Shown in pieces: positions 63,394-64,000 of a DNA stretch of 64,000 nt; position 1 is the first letter of the stretch; each line of letters starts with the position of its first letter. Made by a program: the position numbers and the translations under genes. The DNA lies in assembly GCA_022495995.1 (NCBI GenBank), contig JAFEMH010000339.1, positions 682,001 to 746,000 on the forward strand. Direction: 5' to 3'. The stretch comes from Adenophora triphylla var. japonica (lineage: Eukaryota; Streptophyta; Magnoliopsida; Asterales; Campanulaceae). The notes beneath the pieces were generated by a model, which had not been told where the DNA came from, searched no databases, and worked only from the letters and a program-made list of their open reading frames with translations.

Positions 63394-64000
63394 TTTCTAG
63401 GACCCCAGGGTCCGCTCTTCATTTCTAGGACCCTCAGGAGTCCGCTCTTCATTTCTAGGACCCTCCGAGGTCCGCTCTTCATTTCTAGGATCCTCCGAGG
63501 AGTCCGTTCTTCATTTCTAGGACCCTCAGAGGTCCGCTCTTCATTTCTAGAACCCTCAGGAGTCCGCTCTTCATTTCTAGGACCCTCAGGGTCCACTCTT
63601 CATTTCTAGGACCCTTCGAGGTCCGCTCCTCATTTCTAGGACCCTCAGGAGTCCGCTCCTCATTTTAGGACCCTTCGAGGTCCGCTCCTCATTTCTAGGA
63701 CCCTCAGGAGTCCGCTCCTTATTTCTAGGACCCTCCGAGGTCCGCTCCTCATTTCTAGGACCCTCCGAGGTCCGCTCTTCATTTCTAGGACCCTCCGAGG
63801 TCCGCTCCTCATTTCTAGGACCCTTCGAGGTCCGCTCCTCATTTCTAGGACCCTCCGAGGTCCACTCCTTATTTTTAGGACCCTCCGAGGTCCACTCCTC
63901 ATTTCTAGGACCCTCCGAGGTCCACTCTCCATTTCTAGGACCCTCCGAGGTCCGCTCTTTACTTCTTGGACCCTTCAAGGTCCACACCCTCTACTGCGGA
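63394..64000. repeat. E5 30-bp tandem repeat array
   Basis: About 20 units of CATTTCTAGGACCCTCCGAG GTCCGCTCYT, with small indels early on, continuing past the window end. Frames remain open on the minus strand (PEGPRNEERTS-type decamers) because the unit is a multiple of three. No sign of a real protein. Confidence 0.92.

Larger units (their letters stand above)
32680..64000 (+). mobile_element. E3: Tat/Ogre-like element, same family as E1, hosting E4 and E5
   Basis: 5' LTR, tRNA-Arg primer site, leader, gag-like ORF, protease, pol, then (after E4) antisense P2 and P1. It is cut by E5 in P1 intron 1, and its 3' LTR is outside the window. It is inserted in E1's P1-P2 spacer in the opposite orientation. 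The capsid domain and the first catalytic segment of integrase are missing, while RT and P2 are open. Confidence 0.9.
61602..64000 (+). mobile_element. E5: Tat/Ogre-like element, 5' end only
   Basis: LTR 61602-62640, an Arg-type primer site, leader, conserved hairpin and a 30-bp tandem array that runs off the window. Inserted in intron 1 of E3 P1. The right end is unseen, so no TSD can be given. Coding parts are outside the window. Confidence 0.88.

Noticed and set aside
63376..63987. Repetitive proteins on both strands at the window end
   Set aside because: Same artefact: a 30-bp tandem array gives open decamer repeats in several frames.
63394..64000. CRISPR-like array
   Set aside because: Units are contiguous with no unique spacers, in a plant retrotransposon leader.
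1..64000. Single-copy host genes
   Set aside because: Every recognisable coding segment belongs to a transposable element; the PMD genes sit inside Tat elements at equivalent positions in several families.

Overview
The window is angiosperm nuclear DNA made almost entirely of nested retrotransposons. Nothing in it looks like a host gene. The evidence is plant LTR-retrotransposon proteins, primer sites matching plant tRNA-Arg and tRNA-iMet, a Cassandra-type 5S-bearing TRIM, plant-mobile-domain (PMD) proteins and GT-AG introns. The species cannot be named from the sequence.

Layer 1 (1-8640) is a decayed Ty1/copia element, C1. Its integrase is split at 446-1193 by a 0.75-kb Cassandra-type TRIM with target-site duplication (TSD) gttgt. 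Its reverse transcriptase (RT) is split at 2498-7217 by a non-autonomous LTR element, N1 (TSD atcgt). Its 3' LTR is cut at about 8640 by the next layer.

Layer 2 is E1, a Tat/Ogre-like Ty3 element on the minus strand starting at 8641. Only its 3' LTR, its 3' repeats and a plus-strand gene (P1) are visible. P1 is interrupted in exon 2 by E2 (13123-30918, plus, TSD cacgg), a complete 17.8-kb Tat element. E1 is cut again downstream of P1 by E3 (from 32680, plus).

Layer 3: E3 carries E4 (42264-57247, minus, TSD gtagg) just after its pol, and E5 (from 61602, plus) in intron 1 of its own P1. The window ends inside E5, so the 3' ends of E5, E3 and E1 lie outside.

The striking content is a two-gene module carried antisense to gag-pol between integrase and the 3' LTR. 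P1 is a four-exon PMD protein with an acidic tail. P2 is a single-exon PMD-like/DUF7745-like protein of about 500 residues with a basic tail in the two best copies. P1 introns sit at matching phase-0 positions wherever they can be compared in E1, E2 and E3. In E2 the pol genes are wrecked while P1 is intact. In E3 the capsid and an integrase catalytic segment are missing while P2 is intact. In each family a CCG-NN-CGG palindrome sits just upstream of the TATA box of the LTR promoter, and in the families where antisense promoters are visible the same palindrome sits upstream of those too. The palindrome flanks and central bases are family-specific: tCCGcgCGGa in E1/E3, gCCGcaCGGc or gCCGtaCGGc in E2, ggtCCGtaCGGacc in E4, gCCGatCGGc in E5. 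The sense promoter and the antisense genes therefore appear to share one control site. Other shared elements are a covarying hairpin upstream of gag, repeated CTACG/CGTAG hairpins either side of the antisense module, and a primer-site-like sequence inside every LTR near its 3' end.
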